Below the pieces are notes generated by a model, which worked only from the letters and a program-made list of their open reading frames with translations, did no database searches and was not told the origin of the DNA. Made by a program: the position numbers and the translations under genes. Shown piece after piece: positions 39,533-48,275 of a stretch of 64,000 nucleotides of DNA. The stretch is from assembly GCF_002086485.1 (NCBI RefSeq), contig NZ_MVHF01000036.1:1-64000 (forward strand). Reading direction: 5' to 3'. The stretch is from Mycobacterium aquaticum (lineage in GTDB: Bacteria > Actinomycetota > Actinomycetes > Mycobacteriales > Mycobacteriaceae). Every line of letters begins with the position of its first letter. The stretch's first letter is position 1.

Positions 39533-42529
39533 ATGGCCGTCGAATCCGCACAGGTGTTCAAAGGGGTGCACGACACCCCCACCTACACCGATCTGCTGTT
39601 CAACAAGTCACTGCGCATCGGGGTGGCGGTACCGCTCGCACTCGGCGGGACCGCCACCATCGCATTGCCGTTGCTGTTCCTCGATTCCGGACACGCCCAA
39701 ACCCTGTTCTTCGTTCCCCTGTTTCTGACGCTCATCTCCGCCGGCATCGGTGCGATGATCCCGTACGGGAAACCCAGCCTCGGATTCCGAGTCCGCAGCA
39801 TCTGGCGGACGGTTCGGCCGAAGAACGAGTCCAGCCGTGACAGCATGATTCTGGCACCGCCCGACGACGTCATCGGCCACCTTGAATTCACCAAACACGG
39901 CGTGTACGCCAACTATCTCGTGTCCGGGCTGCGCTACTACCTGCAGCCGACCAAACACCGCCTCGGTGCCGCCGAACGGCACCGCAACATGGCCCGCGAA
40001 GTCCCCGCCGGTGCGTGGATCTACAGCATGTCGGTACCGCAAAGCCAGCGCCAACTGCTGCGCGCCATGCTGCACGGTCATCGCGACAAGCCCGAATGGA
40101 TCGCCACCTGCCAAGGCCTGGCCGACCAACTCGCGCAGAAGAACCCTCGAACCCGCGTGTACTGGCTGCGTTTTCCCGTCGACGCAGGCCGAGAGGGCCA
40201 CACCCCGTTGGGACAGGCCACCAAGCTCAAAGACTGGCTGGCCGGACGCGACAAGGACTCCGACGAGTCCCTTGCCGCCTACCGAAGCCTCGCCCACGAC
40301 ATCGTCACCTCGCTGCCGGAAGACTTTTCACCGGTGCCGGTCACCGAAGACATGGTGGACTGGTTTTGGCGGCGCACCGCCTGGCGAGGCACCTTCACCA
40401 ACCCGCTGCCGCGGCGCCGCCAAGGGACCGCACGACAAGCACCGCGCAGCTTCCCTGTGGCGGAGTTCGACGACGGCGACCAGCTGCACAACTCCGGCCG
40501 CAGACTGCCCATGCTGCCGGCCGCCGGCGTGATGGCCGCCCTGACGGTCCTCGCCGCCGTGTTTGTCGTCGTCGCCCCCGCGATACTGTTCGGCCTCACC
40601 ACCGCCAGCCTCGTCGCCCTGTGGTGTGCCGGTGTGCGGCGGGTGCCGTCCGCGAAGAAGGTTCTGCGGGTCAGCAGCCCCGACGGCCTCTACCCCGACA
40701 GCTATCAAGCGATCCTGCCGGTCACCGATATGCCCAAGGCTGGCATCAGGTTTCCCGGGTCGGAGTTTCTCGATGCTCTCGACGATCTCAACACCGGCGC
40801 CGAGTTTGATTTCGCTATCAGCCTTGTCGGTCACCACCGCGAAGTGGAGTTCGTCCGCAACGATCGCGCCAAGGAGAACCTGGACGACCAATTCAAGCAG
40901 CGTCGTGATGCCCGCGATGGTGATCGCGAGCTGCGCGACACCGGCCTCCAGCTCGCCGAATACAACCGCCAACTCCACTCGAACAGTGACGAACGCCCGA
41001 TGGAGACCGCCTTCGTCATCGCCGTCGGCGCCAAAGATCCCGCCACGCTCGACTACAGCGTGAAGCGACTGAAAGAGCAACTCGCCGCCTCCGGGCAGGT
41101 CTCGGTACGCCACCACCGCGGCGCCCAGGCCAAACTCTGGGCCGCGTTCAACTCCGGAGTCCCCACCCACAAGAGCTCGGTCGACCAGTTCAGCTACCGA
41201 ACCACGGCAACAAAATGGTCCCGGTTCGTTCCGATCACCTCATCGCAGGTCGGCAACACGAACGGAACTCTATTGGGATTCAACACATCGAGCGCACTCA
41301 ACAGCGCCGCCCTGATCGACCTTCCCGGCACCGCGCGGCGCAACCACAATCCCTGCCTGGTCTGCAGCGGCGCACCCGGATACGGCAAGTCCTATGCCTC
41401 CAAACGAATAGCCCGCGGCGAGTACCAACGCGGCGCCCAATTGTTCATCGTCGACCCCGGCATCGAATGGGCCAAGGCATTCGCCGACGTCCCCACTGAC
41501 CGCAAAGCCGTGATCGACATGGCCGGCAACAACTTCGGCTGCGACCCGCTACGAATCTTCCCCGAGCGCGTCGCCGGCGGCTACTGGCTCGACTACATGA
41601 TCCCGATGATGGGCCTGGACTCACGCAGCGTCGCCGTGCAACGACTGCGCACCATCCTCACCGCGCGCGCCCGCCGACAGCTCAAGATCCCCAGCACCGC
41701 GGCGCTCATGGCCTACATCGCCAGCATCCAAGCACCGGTCGACCGACCCGACACACGGTCTGAGCAGGTCATCAAGCTCGCCGAGGATCTCTACCCCATC
41801 CTGGTTGCCCTGCAGTCGTGGTCGACCTACGACTTCACCCGCGCCATCTTCGACGACACCCTGCCCATCCCCGACTTGGCCAACCTCGACATGACGATCT
41901 GGCTCACTGAGAGCCTCGACCTTCCCGACGCCGAGGAGATGAGCACACCCCACCTGTACAACGACCTCAGCGACCGGAAGAAGGCCTCCGTCGCCATCTA
42001 CGGCATGCTGGTGCGGCTCGCCCGAACCACCTTCTTCGCCAACAAGTCCCGCTTCGGCCTCATCGTCCTCGAAGAAGCCGGAGGCCTGCTTAACTCCCGC
42101 GCCGGCGCCGCCGACGCGCATCTCATCAGCCGCCGCGCTCGCAAGCACTACACCGGGTTGTTGATCATCACCCAGGATCCGGTGGCCGACCTCACCCTGA
42201 TGGGCGACAAGTTCATCACCCAACAACTCATCGTCCCGTTCGAAAACGAGGAACTGGCAAAAGAAGTCGCGCGGAAAGCTGGACTACGAGCGGCCGACTA
42301 CGACGACCTTGAAGAGTACTTCTTAGCCGAGCCGGATCCCGAAGACATGCGTGAACCGACCGACTTCGACGACGACGAGGTCACCGAACGACCCAATCGG
42401 GGCTCCCGGATCGGCAAGGCCTTCTTCATCGACGAATTCCGCCGGCCCGCACCGATCGTCGTGGCTCACGAACCCGACGCGCGTCTCCACGCCGCCTACG
42501 ACACCACACCAGGCCAGGAGGCAGCGTAA
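39533..42529 (+). CDS. VirB4-like conjugation ATPase with an N-terminal membrane (VirB3-like) segment
   Basis: The 998-aa protein begins with two hydrophobic segments (RIGVAVPLALGGTATIALPL and LFFVPLFLTLISAGIGAMI), resembling VirB3 fused to VirB4. A further pair sits at about 325-365 (LPAAGVMAALTVLAAVFVVV). The VirB4 ATPase domain has Walker A CSGAPGYGKSYASKRIARGE at about 609-628 and Walker B RFGLIVLEEAGGLLN near 841. It would power assembly of the channel and substrate transfer. It is the largest gene of the operon; the neighbouring VirB6-like gene starts three bases after its stop with AGGAGG inside the VirB4 end. Confidence 0.88.
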   Translation: MAVESAQVFKGVHDTPTYTDLLFNKSLRIGVAVPLALGGTATIALPLLFLDSGHAQTLFFVPLFLTLISAGIGAMIPYGKPSLGFRVRSIWRTVRPKNESSRDSMILAPPDDVIGHLEFTKHGVYANYLVSGLRYYLQPTKHRLGAAERHRNMAREVPAGAWIYSMSVPQSQRQLLRAMLHGHRDKPEWIATCQGLADQLAQKNPRTRVYWLRFPVDAGREGHTPLGQATKLKDWLAGRDKDSDESLAAYRSLAHDIVTSLPEDFSPVPVTEDMVDWFWRRTAWRGTFTNPLPRRRQGTARQAPRSFPVAEFDDGDQLHNSGRRLPMLPAAGVMAALTVLAAVFVVVAPAILFGLTTASLVALWCAGVRRVPSAKKVLRVSSPDGLYPDSYQAILPVTDMPKAGIRFPGSEFLDALDDLNTGAEFDFAISLVGHHREVEFVRNDRAKENLDDQFKQRRDARDGDRELRDTGLQLAEYNRQLHSNSDERPMETAFVIAVGAKDPATLDYSVKRLKEQLAASGQVSVRHHRGAQAKLWAAFNSGVPTHKSSVDQFSYRTTATKWSRFVPITSSQVGNTNGTLLGFNTSSALNSAALIDLPGTARRNHNPCLVCSGAPGYGKSYASKRIARGEYQRGAQLFIVDPGIEWAKAFADVPTDRKAVIDMAGNNFGCDPLRIFPERVAGGYWLDYMIPMMGLDSRSVAVQRLRTILTARARRQLKIPSTAALMAYIASIQAPVDRPDTRSEQVIKLAEDLYPILVALQSWSTYDFTRAIFDDTLPIPDLANLDMTIWLTESLDLPDAEEMSTPHLYNDLSDRKKASVAIYGMLVRLARTTFFANKSRFGLIVLEEAGGLLNSRAGAADAHLISRRARKHYTGLLIITQDPVADLTLMGDKFITQQLIVPFENEELAKEVARKAGLRAADYDDLEEYFLAEPDPEDMREPTDFDDDEVTERPNRGSRIGKAFFIDEFRRPAPIVVAHEPDARLHAAYDTTPGQEAA

Positions 42530-42531
42530 CC

Positions 42532-44694
42532 ATGGCCACCGCAGCTGCACGGCCGCATCCCGCCGAACGATTCGGCTACTTCATGGCGACCCACCCCAAG
42601 ATGCGTCGCGTCACCATCATCTGGTCGGTCGGCCACTTCCTCACCCTCTGGTCGGTCGCCGCCGCACCCCCGGCATTCGCCTCGACAATGGCCGGCGTTC
42701 TGAACTGGACGGGCATCAAGGACACCTACGGTGTTCCCCTCGGCAGCTACTACCTGTCGGTGGTCTCGGCCGGCGAAGCCATCACACAAGCCGGCCCCGA
42801 CCTGTCCATCAACCCAGTGAGCTGGGCGCGGTGGCTCGGCAACGCGGTCGTCACCGGCGTCACCCACGACACGATCGTCAGCTGGCTACAAGCACAAGTG
42901 TCGTTCTACGTCTTCATGATCACCGTCGCCTTGTGGTTGCTGCGGTTCGCCATGTCCTCGACTTGGCTGTACTGGCTGGCCATGTGGTTTCGACCCCTCT
43001 TCGATGTGCTGCGCACCCTGCTGATCGACCTATGGGTGTTCCCGATCTGCCTCCTCCTGGCTCTCGGCTACGGCGCCTATCAGATGCTGTGGCACGGCCG
43101 ACGCGGCCTCGGCTGGAGCATCATGCTCAGTAGCGTGGCGATCGGCGTCATCGGCATGATCCTGGTGTTCCAAGGCGATCCGCTCGGCGAACTCTCCGGG
43201 GACCACGGCCTACTGTTTCAAGCCCGCACACTGGCCTTCACGGCCGCCCAAGGCGCTGTGAACAACGGCTCGCTCGTCCCCGGGGCCGACAACGCGGCCA
43301 ATCTCGATCACTTGACCGCGGTCACCGCCGATGCAGTTCTACGGCACCCGTTGCAACTCATGAATTTCGGCATGGTCGTAGACAACATCGGCACCTGCGG
43401 CACCGCCTACTCGAAAGCGCTGATGGCCGGTGACGGACAGATGCTGCCGACTCTGCCCACGACCATGCCGAACGGGGTTCCAGGGGCCATGTCGGCCGCC
43501 GATGCGTTGCCGTTCATCGGCGGCGGTGACCACTCCCGTCCCGCCCACGCCATGGCCAAATGCGGTGCGCCCCAGGCATTGGCCCACGCTCAACAACTCG
43601 ACTTCGGCAGCTTCGCCGTCGGCATCGGCTTCTGCATTCTCGGGCTGATCTTCACGTTCTTCATCTGCTATGTCGCCTACTCGTATGTGATGGTCTGCGG
43701 CGCAGCGTTCCTCAACGCATTTATGGCCCTGTTCGCAGCGGGCCCGTCGATGATCGACGGTAAGCCCCGCCAGCGCGCCAAACGCCGGATCAAGGAGTTT
43801 TTCAAGCACGCTTTCCTCGTCTTCGTCTACGTGCTCTACGTCTCCTTCGCCGCAGTCATCATCCTGAAAACCGTTGCACCCAACGGGTATGCGGCACAGG
43901 TCGGCATGAGTCACCCCGTCGCGCAGCTCGTGATGATCGCGATCATGTCGGCGGTGGCCATCGGCCTGTTCTGGTGGTTGAAAAAGGAGCTCAACGACCA
44001 CACCCGCCAAGACCTGGTGCATGCGGTGCACCAAGTCATCAACCTGGCCCGTTCGGGCTACGACAAGGGCCAGGAAGCGTTCGACAAAGGCATGTCGGCC
44101 ACTCAACGCGGCCGAGACTGGTTGATGGAGAAGGGTGCCGCCGGCGGAGGCGGAAGCGACCAAAGCGACGATCAACCACTCACTGGGCAGCCCGTCCAAG
44201 GACGCTCCGGCGTCAACAAGCCTTCGTCGAGCACTGGTGGCGGCGGCGGATTGACTGAATCGCTACCTGTACCGGGCGGCGGAGGCGGCGCACTGCCTGC
44301 TAGCGGGGGCGCCGCAGGCGGCGCAGCGGCCGGAGCCGGCGGATCGGCGGCGAGCAGTGCCGCCGCAGTGGCCGCTCCAGAAGTTGTAGCGGGTCTGGCG
44401 GTAGCCGAAAAGCTGCAAGGCGGCCGCCAACAACACACCACGCCGCGCAGCAACGGCAATGGGAGGCCTTCGTCCGACACACCCCCGGTCATCGACGCCA
44501 ACCGCTCCCAACACACGTGGGTACCAGGCGATTACGGGGTGCAGCCGCCAGCCGACGGCCGCACTAACCAGCCGGTCAACAGTCAACAACGAACCTTGCC
44601 GCCACCCCCGGCACCGGAGCAGCCGATATTCGAGACCGACATCGACGACTACTGGGATGAGCCACCGGCACCCGGGAGAGGTCGGCAGGGCTGA
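42532..44694 (+). CDS. VirB6/TrbL-like polytopic channel protein
   Basis: The 720-aa protein has six or more membrane segments: FLTLWSVAAAPPAFASTMAG near the N terminus, FYVFMITVALWLLRFAMSST, LWVFPICLLLALGYGAYQML, SIMLSSVAIGVIGMILVF, IGFCILGLIFTFFICYVAYS and AFLVFVYVLYVSFAAVIILK. The C-terminal ~200 residues are Gly/Ser/Pro-rich and disordered. This is the topology of VirB6-like proteins, which form the inner-membrane part of the conjugation channel. It is the last gene of the plus-strand transfer operon and ends 28 bases before the convergent minus-strand block. Confidence 0.75.
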   Translation: MATAAARPHPAERFGYFMATHPKMRRVTIIWSVGHFLTLWSVAAAPPAFASTMAGVLNWTGIKDTYGVPLGSYYLSVVSAGEAITQAGPDLSINPVSWARWLGNAVVTGVTHDTIVSWLQAQVSFYVFMITVALWLLRFAMSSTWLYWLAMWFRPLFDVLRTLLIDLWVFPICLLLALGYGAYQMLWHGRRGLGWSIMLSSVAIGVIGMILVFQGDPLGELSGDHGLLFQARTLAFTAAQGAVNNGSLVPGADNAANLDHLTAVTADAVLRHPLQLMNFGMVVDNIGTCGTAYSKALMAGDGQMLPTLPTTMPNGVPGAMSAADALPFIGGGDHSRPAHAMAKCGAPQALAHAQQLDFGSFAVGIGFCILGLIFTFFICYVAYSYVMVCGAAFLNAFMALFAAGPSMIDGKPRQRAKRRIKEFFKHAFLVFVYVLYVSFAAVIILKTVAPNGYAAQVGMSHPVAQLVMIAIMSAVAIGLFWWLKKELNDHTRQDLVHAVHQVINLARSGYDKGQEAFDKGMSATQRGRDWLMEKGAAGGGGSDQSDDQPLTGQPVQGRSGVNKPSSSTGGGGGLTESLPVPGGGGGALPASGGAAGGAAAGAGGSAASSAAAVAAPEVVAGLAVAEKLQGGRQQHTTPRSNGNGRPSSDTPPVIDANRSQHTWVPGDYGVQPPADGRTNQPVNSQQRTLPPPPAPEQPIFETDIDDYWDEPPAPGRGRQG

Positions 44695-44722
44695 GACGCA
44701 AGTCCTTGGTGCCCAGCGTGAT

Positions 44723-45331
44723 TCAGTTTTGGCAGTGGCATGAATCGTCTCGGCCGCTGCAGCCGTGATGGTGAGCTCGTGGAAGAACTGGCGCGGGTCC
44801 ATGGCCCCGGGCGGGTTTGGGGTTCAGCAGCCGTGATCGTGCGGCCTGGAGGCGTTCGAGCGCCTCTACCGTTGGGTGCAGTCCCTCTTGGGTTGGCCGG
44901 CCAGGGCTGGTGCGTGGGTCAACGGGCGGCTCATAGCACAGCACCCACGACGAGGCGAGGACGGCAATCTCTGAATGGTGTACGCCGCTGCCGAAGTGCG
45001 ACCGGATTTGTGCAGTGATTTGCCATGTTCCATCGTCAGCGAACGCGCCGGTCACCGTGTCCACGGCGTACAAGAAGTCATTGTCATCATCGAGGGAAAT
45101 ACCCCACAGGCAGGCGGAGGTTGAATGCTGGAAGGCCGGCTCGACCCGAGGGTCATGACCGATGAGCTTGAACGATGTCGGCACGACGACGGCGCCAGCC
45201 AGCGTGTTGCTGAGGACGAAGCTGCTCCCCATCTGGGTCCGCACGACCGCCAGCGTGTTGAAGGGCGCAGGCCCGACGACCGGTATCCGCACGACGGGAA
45301 ACGGAACCATTGGCTGCATCGGATCGGTCAT
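44723..45331 (-). CDS. Hypothetical protein of the ApeA2 neighbourhood
   Basis: The 202-aa product (MTDPMQPMVPFPVVRIPVVG...) is beta-rich in its first 140 residues (for example LAGAVVVPTSFKLIGHDPRV) and ends in a His/Cys/Arg-rich tail. No family is recognised. Its start overlaps the stop of the gene at 45328 as ATGA, so the two are coupled. Together with the upstream ApeA-like gene they form a possible three-gene unit at the end of the minus strand, facing the conjugation operon. Confidence 0.6.
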   Translation of the reverse strand: MTDPMQPMVPFPVVRIPVVGPAPFNTLAVVRTQMGSSFVLSNTLAGAVVVPTSFKLIGHDPRVEPAFQHSTSACLWGISLDDDNDFLYAVDTVTGAFADDGTWQITAQIRSHFGSGVHHSEIAVLASSWVLCYEPPVDPRTSPGRPTQEGLHPTVEALERLQAARSRLLNPKPARGHGPAPVLPRAHHHGCSGRDDSCHCQN

Positions 45332-46122
45332 TTGACGACCGATGTTCGGATCTGGAAGTCGATTTCCTCGGTGGGGTGCTGGGGTGTCAGCGTGAAGTCA
45401 TAGGGACCTTTCGTCTGTCCCCAGCCGACGCTGGCGCCGGGATCCTGTGCTGAAAAAGCTTGCGCGATATTGAGTGTGACTCTGAGGTCGGTCGCCATCG
45501 GCGGGTTCGGAATGCGGTAACTCGCCTGGCATTCATCGGCCGACACGGTGAGATGCTCGATGGCGCCAGGCACGAGCGGGGTGAGGTTCTCGTAACCGAA
45601 ATTGCCGCCGCTGGCGGGCACGTTCTCGTAGCGGTTGGCGACCACCGTCAGCACGCTCTGTGCGATCGCCGGGTCGTCCGATTCGGGTCGGAACAGTTCC
45701 GTGGGCCAAGTGATCGTCCCGGTTATGGCGGTGCCGACGCGCACCACGGTGGCAACGACCTGGTAGCTGAAGCGGTGCAGCGCTGACCATTCGCCCATGA
45801 GTGCGGTGTTTACGATCAGGACGAGTTCACCGGTGTTCGGGTCAAGCTCGACACGGGCCCAGTCGGTGGCGAAGAGGAAGCCGCTCTCGCTGTTCTGGAT
45901 GCTGGCCAGGCCTACGTAGGCCGACCATTGCTCCAGGTCGCGCGCGTGAACTCCCAGCAAAACCCGCTCTTCGCCACGGAGCACGACGTCTGAGTCGTAG
46001 CGCCATTCCAGCAAGACAATTCCCGACATGACGAGGAGCCAGCGGTTGGCCACCCCGAGGTCGGCCTCAATGGTGCCCATGGACACCACTTGATTCGGGT
46101 TCTGGCTGTTCCACACGCCCAT
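45328..46122 (-). CDS. Hypothetical beta-rich protein of the ApeA2 neighbourhood
   Basis: The product of about 264 aa (MGVWNSQNPNQVVSMGTIEA...) contains repeating strand-like segments: RWLLVMSGIVLLEWRYDSDV, RVELDPNTGELVLIVNTALM and VVATVVRVGTAITGTITWPT. No known domain is visible and there is no signal peptide. The ATG at 46122 is preferred to the GTG at 46149, which has no ribosome-binding site; both are possible. It lies 207 bases downstream of the ApeA-like gene and is coupled to the 202-aa gene that follows. Confidence 0.6.
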   Translation of the reverse strand: MGVWNSQNPNQVVSMGTIEADLGVANRWLLVMSGIVLLEWRYDSDVVLRGEERVLLGVHARDLEQWSAYVGLASIQNSESGFLFATDWARVELDPNTGELVLIVNTALMGEWSALHRFSYQVVATVVRVGTAITGTITWPTELFRPESDDPAIAQSVLTVVANRYENVPASGGNFGYENLTPLVPGAIEHLTVSADECQASYRIPNPPMATDLRVTLNIAQAFSAQDPGASVGWGQTKGPYDFTLTPQHPTEEIDFQIRTSVVK

Positions 46123-46356
46123 GAGGGGCAACCTATGTGCCGACCCCACAAAGCGGGCCCAGAGTGGCGAATCGTGCCCTTCCGGGCAACGACCACCACA
46201 AGCCTGGATCGGCTTGCCGCGCGGCCCTGTCGCTCACTTCGACACCCTGGCTGGCTGGTAGCCGCGAGTCGATCAGTGCGTCTCGCTGATGCGACCGGCG
46301 CAGGGCGCATCGCGACCGACCAGCGCGGCCTTCGTGACCGACCCAGCCGCCTACGT

Positions 46357-47739
46357 TTATGCGGCGCCGGCGTCTGCGGTGTCGGGCTTGTCCTGCGCCG
46401 GCCGAGGTGGTGGCCATCCGAGATCGGCCACCATTTGGGCCACATTGGCTCGGTGGACGTCGAAACGTTCGTGCTCAAGCAGCCCGGCGCGTAGCACCAC
46501 CGGATCAATGCCGGCGTGCAGCAGCAGGAACACCCGCAACAACCACGGTGCCACCTCGGCCACGATCGCCCAGCGCAGCACGCGGTCCCCGAGCGGCTCT
46601 TTCTCCTCGTCCGGAATGGGATGGTGAGAGAGCTCGTTGCGGGCCCTGGTCAGCTGCGCGGAGAGGTCGGGCACCGACTCGGTGAGCTCGGGTACGGCCG
46701 CCGTGACTTCCGACACCAGTGCACGGGCTCTGTCGGCGTAGCCGACCGCGTCGAAGTGTGCGAGAGCGTTGTTAACGGCGGTATGTACCGCGCCTGGATC
46801 GAGGTTTCCGGTCTTGGTGGCCCATTCCTTTGCTGCACGGCGTGCGGCCTGCCGGATCTTCTCGAACCATTTGGGCTGCGCCGCAGGGAACTGCGACTGT
46901 TCGTAAGGCAACCGTCGGTGCAGCCCCTCGACCAATGTGGTGTAGACCTGTGCGCGTGCTTGCACGGCCCCATTGATCGGCTCGACCACAGGCCATGCCA
47001 GCCCGTCAAGTTTGTCGTTGAGCGCGATCCATTCCGCGAACTGGTTGAGCGTCAACTCCGCGGGTTCCACGATCCGCAGCAGGTTCAGGTTGGTTGGGGC
47101 GGAATAGGTCTGGCTGTGCACGGTCAGCCAAGGGTCGCCCTCGTTGACGCGTACCTGACATGCCCTGATCGCCACGGGCTGGTCGAGAGCTAGTCGAAGA
47201 AGCACCAGGCATCCCGACACCACCCGCATGTGCAGTTGCCGCAGCGTCATGGGCGTCGCGGCCTCGTACACCAGCCACATCTCACCGTCCTCGGCAGGAT
47301 CGGCGCTCAACCTCGAACCGTCGTCTGGTACAACGCTCGCCACGCCGACTGGCAGGTGGCCGAGCAGCAGATGACCGAGCTGGTAGCGCACCCCGGTGTA
47401 GAGCTGGTCGGCGCCAGATACGTGAGCACCGACGATCGCCTGGTGTGCCTCGTATCGCGGTTGGCCACTGTCCGGCTGGTAGTTCTGAGCATTGACCAAG
47501 GTGACGTCCACACCGCTGTCCAGCCGCCCGTGAATCGTGATCGGTTGAAACGCCGCGACATCGAGCGCGGAGTCCGCCGCCGAGACAGGTGGCGGCACTT
47601 CATCAACGACCGGCCCGTCAAGAACGACCGCGGCTCGGCTGCCCTCCGCCATCGTCAAGACACCACCTACACGCTTCCCGCTGCGGCTCGCGGCCCAGAA
47701 CTGGCCATCACTCGTATCCGGCATCATCCACAGAATCAT
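46357..47739 (-). CDS. ApeA-like HEPN protein, second copy
   Basis: This 460-aa protein aligns with the product of 14409-15743 throughout: DGQFWAASRSGKRVGGVLTM at the start, FQPITIHGRLDSGVDVTLVN, IALNDKLDGLAWPVVEPING, YTTLVEGLHRRLPYEQSQFP and a C-terminal HEPN region with the R-x4-H motif RNELSHH near residue 385, then APWLLRVFLLLHAGIDPVVL. HEPN motifs of this type are RNase active sites, and ApeA is a known abortive-infection protein. The start may be at 47739 or at one of the two Met codons near 47725. The HEPN motif is intact in both copies, so both may be active. Confidence 0.7.
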   Translation of the reverse strand: MILWMMPDTSDGQFWAASRSGKRVGGVLTMAEGSRAAVVLDGPVVDEVPPPVSAADSALDVAAFQPITIHGRLDSGVDVTLVNAQNYQPDSGQPRYEAHQAIVGAHVSGADQLYTGVRYQLGHLLLGHLPVGVASVVPDDGSRLSADPAEDGEMWLVYEAATPMTLRQLHMRVVSGCLVLLRLALDQPVAIRACQVRVNEGDPWLTVHSQTYSAPTNLNLLRIVEPAELTLNQFAEWIALNDKLDGLAWPVVEPINGAVQARAQVYTTLVEGLHRRLPYEQSQFPAAQPKWFEKIRQAARRAAKEWATKTGNLDPGAVHTAVNNALAHFDAVGYADRARALVSEVTAAVPELTESVPDLSAQLTRARNELSHHPIPDEEKEPLGDRVLRWAIVAEVAPWLLRVFLLLHAGIDPVVLRAGLLEHERFDVHRANVAQMVADLGWPPPRPAQDKPDTADAGAA

Positions 47740-47801
47740 GCATGCCGGCGACGCCCAGCTTGGAAGCCGGTCCTCCCGTAACCAAACGGCGCACAGCGGG
47801 G

Positions 47802-48244
47802 CTATTCGACGACCGGGTCTGCGTCTACCGGTGGAGGCACGTCTATACCGGCCCAGCGCAGATGCTCGACAATCGCGGCGTAGGCCAGGACGTCGTGCCC
47901 TTGTGCTGCTCTCATCGCCATGAGCTCCCGAACTGGTTGCGCCGCAGCGATGCCGCCTGGCTGGGGAACCGGCGACCAGTAGATGCTGTTTTCGCGGCAG
48001 CGGTCCCGGATGTACTGCTCGGCATCACGTGCCTTGTGTCGCTGCCGTGATCCCTCGTCGGTGATGTACCACCAAGCCAAAGTGGCGGCACCACTATCGA
48101 TTTCCCACTGCCTGCGTTCGGGCGGGTGCGCGAACACCAGACGCCACTCGGTGATCAGTCCGCGATCCGTGAGCGCCTCCAGGGCCTCCCCGATGTGCCG
48201 CTGTCTTTCCGCTTGTAGCGGTAACGCGACTCTGGACGTGGCAC
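47802..48244 (-). pseudogene. Hypothetical protein downstream of eccA, probably one-base frameshift near its start
   Basis: The frame ending at 47802 has a GTG at 48137 (MFAHPPERRQWEIDSGAATL...), but protein-like sequence clearly extends upstream of it (LQAERQRHIGEALEALTDRG, then LITEWRLVF) with no start codon. A GTG at 48244 with AGGAG seven bases upstream opens in the neighbouring frame, reading VPRPESR. One missing base near 48225-48240 would join them into about 147 aa. No family is recognised; it is mostly helical. It lies 32 bases downstream of the eccA stop and probably belongs to the ESX operon transcript. Confidence 0.5.
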
Positions 48245-48275
48245 AAGGGGTCTCCTGTCAGCGGCCCGCAACGGG

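Noticed and set aside
44140..44694. Repeat-rich Gly/Ala/Pro end of the VirB6-like gene as a separate element
   Set aside because: The frame is continuous with the membrane domain, and such disordered tails are common in VirB6-like proteins.
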